NCBI RefSeq assembly: GCF_002013375.1 | Contig: NZ_MAEW01000014.1 | Location: forward strand, 1-64,000 | Length of the DNA: 64,000 nt | From: Mycobacterium sp. D16Q13 | GTDB lineage: Bacteria > Actinomycetota > Actinomycetes > Mycobacteriales > Mycobacteriaceae | Reading direction: 5' to 3' | Shown here: positions 63,418 through 64,000 of the stretch, one piece after another | Numbering within the stretch: the first letter of the stretch is position 1 | Layout: each line of letters opens with the position of its first letter | Notes under the pieces: model-generated | Database searches by the model: none | The model's input: only the letters and a program-made list of their open reading frames with translations | Told to the model about the DNA's origin: nothing | Made by a program: the position numbers and the translations under genes

Positions 63418-63804
63418 ATGTCGGAGTGCCGTGGTGACCCCCGCCAATGGATTCGTGAGTACCAGGATCGCCTGGAGGTTCTTGGGCAGCGTGCCCAGTA
63501 TGTGCAACAGACCGTCGGTTTGGTGCGGGGCCATGCGAAGGACGACATCGGGGTCGCGGTGACCGTTGGGTCGGGCGGCCGCATCGAGGCCCTGGACCTG
63601 GATGAATCGACGCTGTCGATGGACGCCAGGGATCTGTCGGCCATCATCACCAGAACTATCGCCGCGGCGCAGGTCAACGCGGCCAGCCAGATCCACAGCA
63701 CATTGCACGACCTCACCGGCGACGGGCCGGCGATGGACTACGTCAAGGGCTACCTGGACGGGGGGCACCTGGGGGAGGGTGAGCATCTGGGATCGCCGTC
63801 ATGA
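63418..63804 (+). CDS. YbaB/EbfC-family small protein
   Basis: The 128-residue protein looks like the YbaB/EbfC nucleoid-associated family: a helical N-terminus (RQWIREYQDRLEVLGQRAQYVQQTVGLVRG), a beta hairpin with IGVAVTVGSGGRIEALDLDESTLSMD, then a helix (DLSAIITRTIAAAQVNAASQIHSTLHDL). In mycobacteria such longer YbaB variants often lie beside ESX/type VII secretion genes and may not bind DNA. ATG 63418 has GAAAGGAG upstream. Its stop overlaps the next gene (ATGA). Confidence 0.75.
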   Translation: MSECRGDPRQWIREYQDRLEVLGQRAQYVQQTVGLVRGHAKDDIGVAVTVGSGGRIEALDLDESTLSMDARDLSAIITRTIAAAQVNAASQIHSTLHDLTGDGPAMDYVKGYLDGGHLGEGEHLGSPS

Positions 63805-64000
63805 ACGGCGAGACGAGCGGGACCTTCCACTTTGACCGCGATGTGGTGCTGCACGAAGCGGCGAACCTGGAGAGCGCCGGGGGCTCGGTGCGATTCTTGC
63901 TCGAGCACCATGGAGGCGGGCTCGGCGAGCAGGACCTGGGGGCGGTGTCGTCGGATTTCGTGATGTCGGTGCGGGGGAGTATCGACCAGCTTTCTGACGC
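63801..64000 (+). CDS. Start of a small helical protein, possibly type VII secretion-associated (cut by window end)
   Basis: Only the first 66 codons are present: MNGETSGTFHFDRDVVLHEAANLE, then AGGSVRFLLEHHGGGLGEQDLGAVSSDFVMSVRGSIDQLSD. Its length, charge and coupling to a YbaB-like gene fit WXG100/ESX-associated operons, in which a small helical partner follows the YbaB member, but no WxG motif is visible in this part. The call is tentative. Confidence 0.45.
   Translation, partial: MNGETSGTFHFDRDVVLHEAANLESAGGSVRFLLEHHGGGLGEQDLGAVSSDFVMSVRGSIDQLSD

Overview
This window is a stretch of actinobacterial, almost certainly mycobacterial, chromosome. It is GC-rich with many GTG starts. Gene order follows the Mycobacterium tuberculosis Rv1380-Rv1440 region closely: pyrB-pyrC-Rv1382-like-carA-carB-pyrF, mihF-gmk-rpoZ-coaBC-metK, priA, fmt-rsmB-rpe-ribD, p55/lprG, ribE-ribBA-ribH-Rv1417-like, uvrC-rapZ-yvcK-whiA, gap-pgk-tpi-secG. 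MspA-family porins, the absence of PE/PPE genes and an ethanolamine catabolic block point to a rapid grower, most likely the Mycobacteroides abscessus-chelonae group. The species call is inference. No rRNA, tRNA, CRISPR, insertion sequence or phage gene was seen.

Layout. 1-7.3 kb is the pyrimidine biosynthesis operon, with nearly every gene overlapping the next by 4 bp. 7.3-8.6 kb is a convergent membrane acyltransferase. 9.1-12.9 kb holds housekeeping genes (nucleoid factor, guanylate kinase, RNA polymerase omega, CoA synthesis, SAM synthetase) and ends at a perfect 16-bp-stem terminator. 13.0-18.8 kb is accessory: a steroid-5-alpha-reductase-like membrane enzyme with an upstream match to the KstR operator consensus, divergent from a four-gene operon. 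That operon encodes beta-ureidopropionase, dihydropyrimidinase, an F420/LLM oxidoreductase and an NCS1 permease, and looks like a reductive pyrimidine or hydantoin utilisation unit. 18.7-28.1 kb holds a lipase/esterase, an ATPase-dead PriA, a TetR regulator, fmt, rsmB, rpe, ribD, and the P55 efflux pump with LprG.

28.7-32.4 kb has an exported serine protease and a complete metQNI methionine importer preceded by strong palindromes. 32.4-35.6 kb encodes cell-envelope proteins: a Pro-rich exported protein, two tandem MspA-like porins and an exported two-cysteine protein. 35.6-38.5 kb is the second riboflavin block. 38.7-47.4 kb is an ethanolamine-to-acetyl-CoA pathway (Acs, GAF regulator, aldehyde dehydrogenase, APC permease, EutB, EutC) without microcompartment genes. 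A shared inverted repeat, GTTGCA-N7-TGCAAC or close to it, lies in front of both acs and the aldehyde dehydrogenase gene. 47.4-50.3 kb holds a gamma-glutamyltranspeptidase lipoprotein and two exported proteins. 50.4-55.4 kb is uvrC-rapZ-yvcK-whiA, where uvrC carries an in-frame 30-bp tandem duplication. 55.5-63.2 kb covers an MFS pump, lower glycolysis, a DUF2207-type membrane protein, a membrane-anchored zinc peptidase and secG. After the secG terminator an AT-richer spacer leads to a YbaB/EbfC-like gene and a cut-off small gene resembling type VII secretion-associated proteins.

The most interesting points are the ethanolamine block with its shared operator, the pyrimidine-degradation operon in which an F420/LLM enzyme stands where the usual dehydrogenase is missing, and the KstR-like box in front of the 5-alpha-reductase-like gene.
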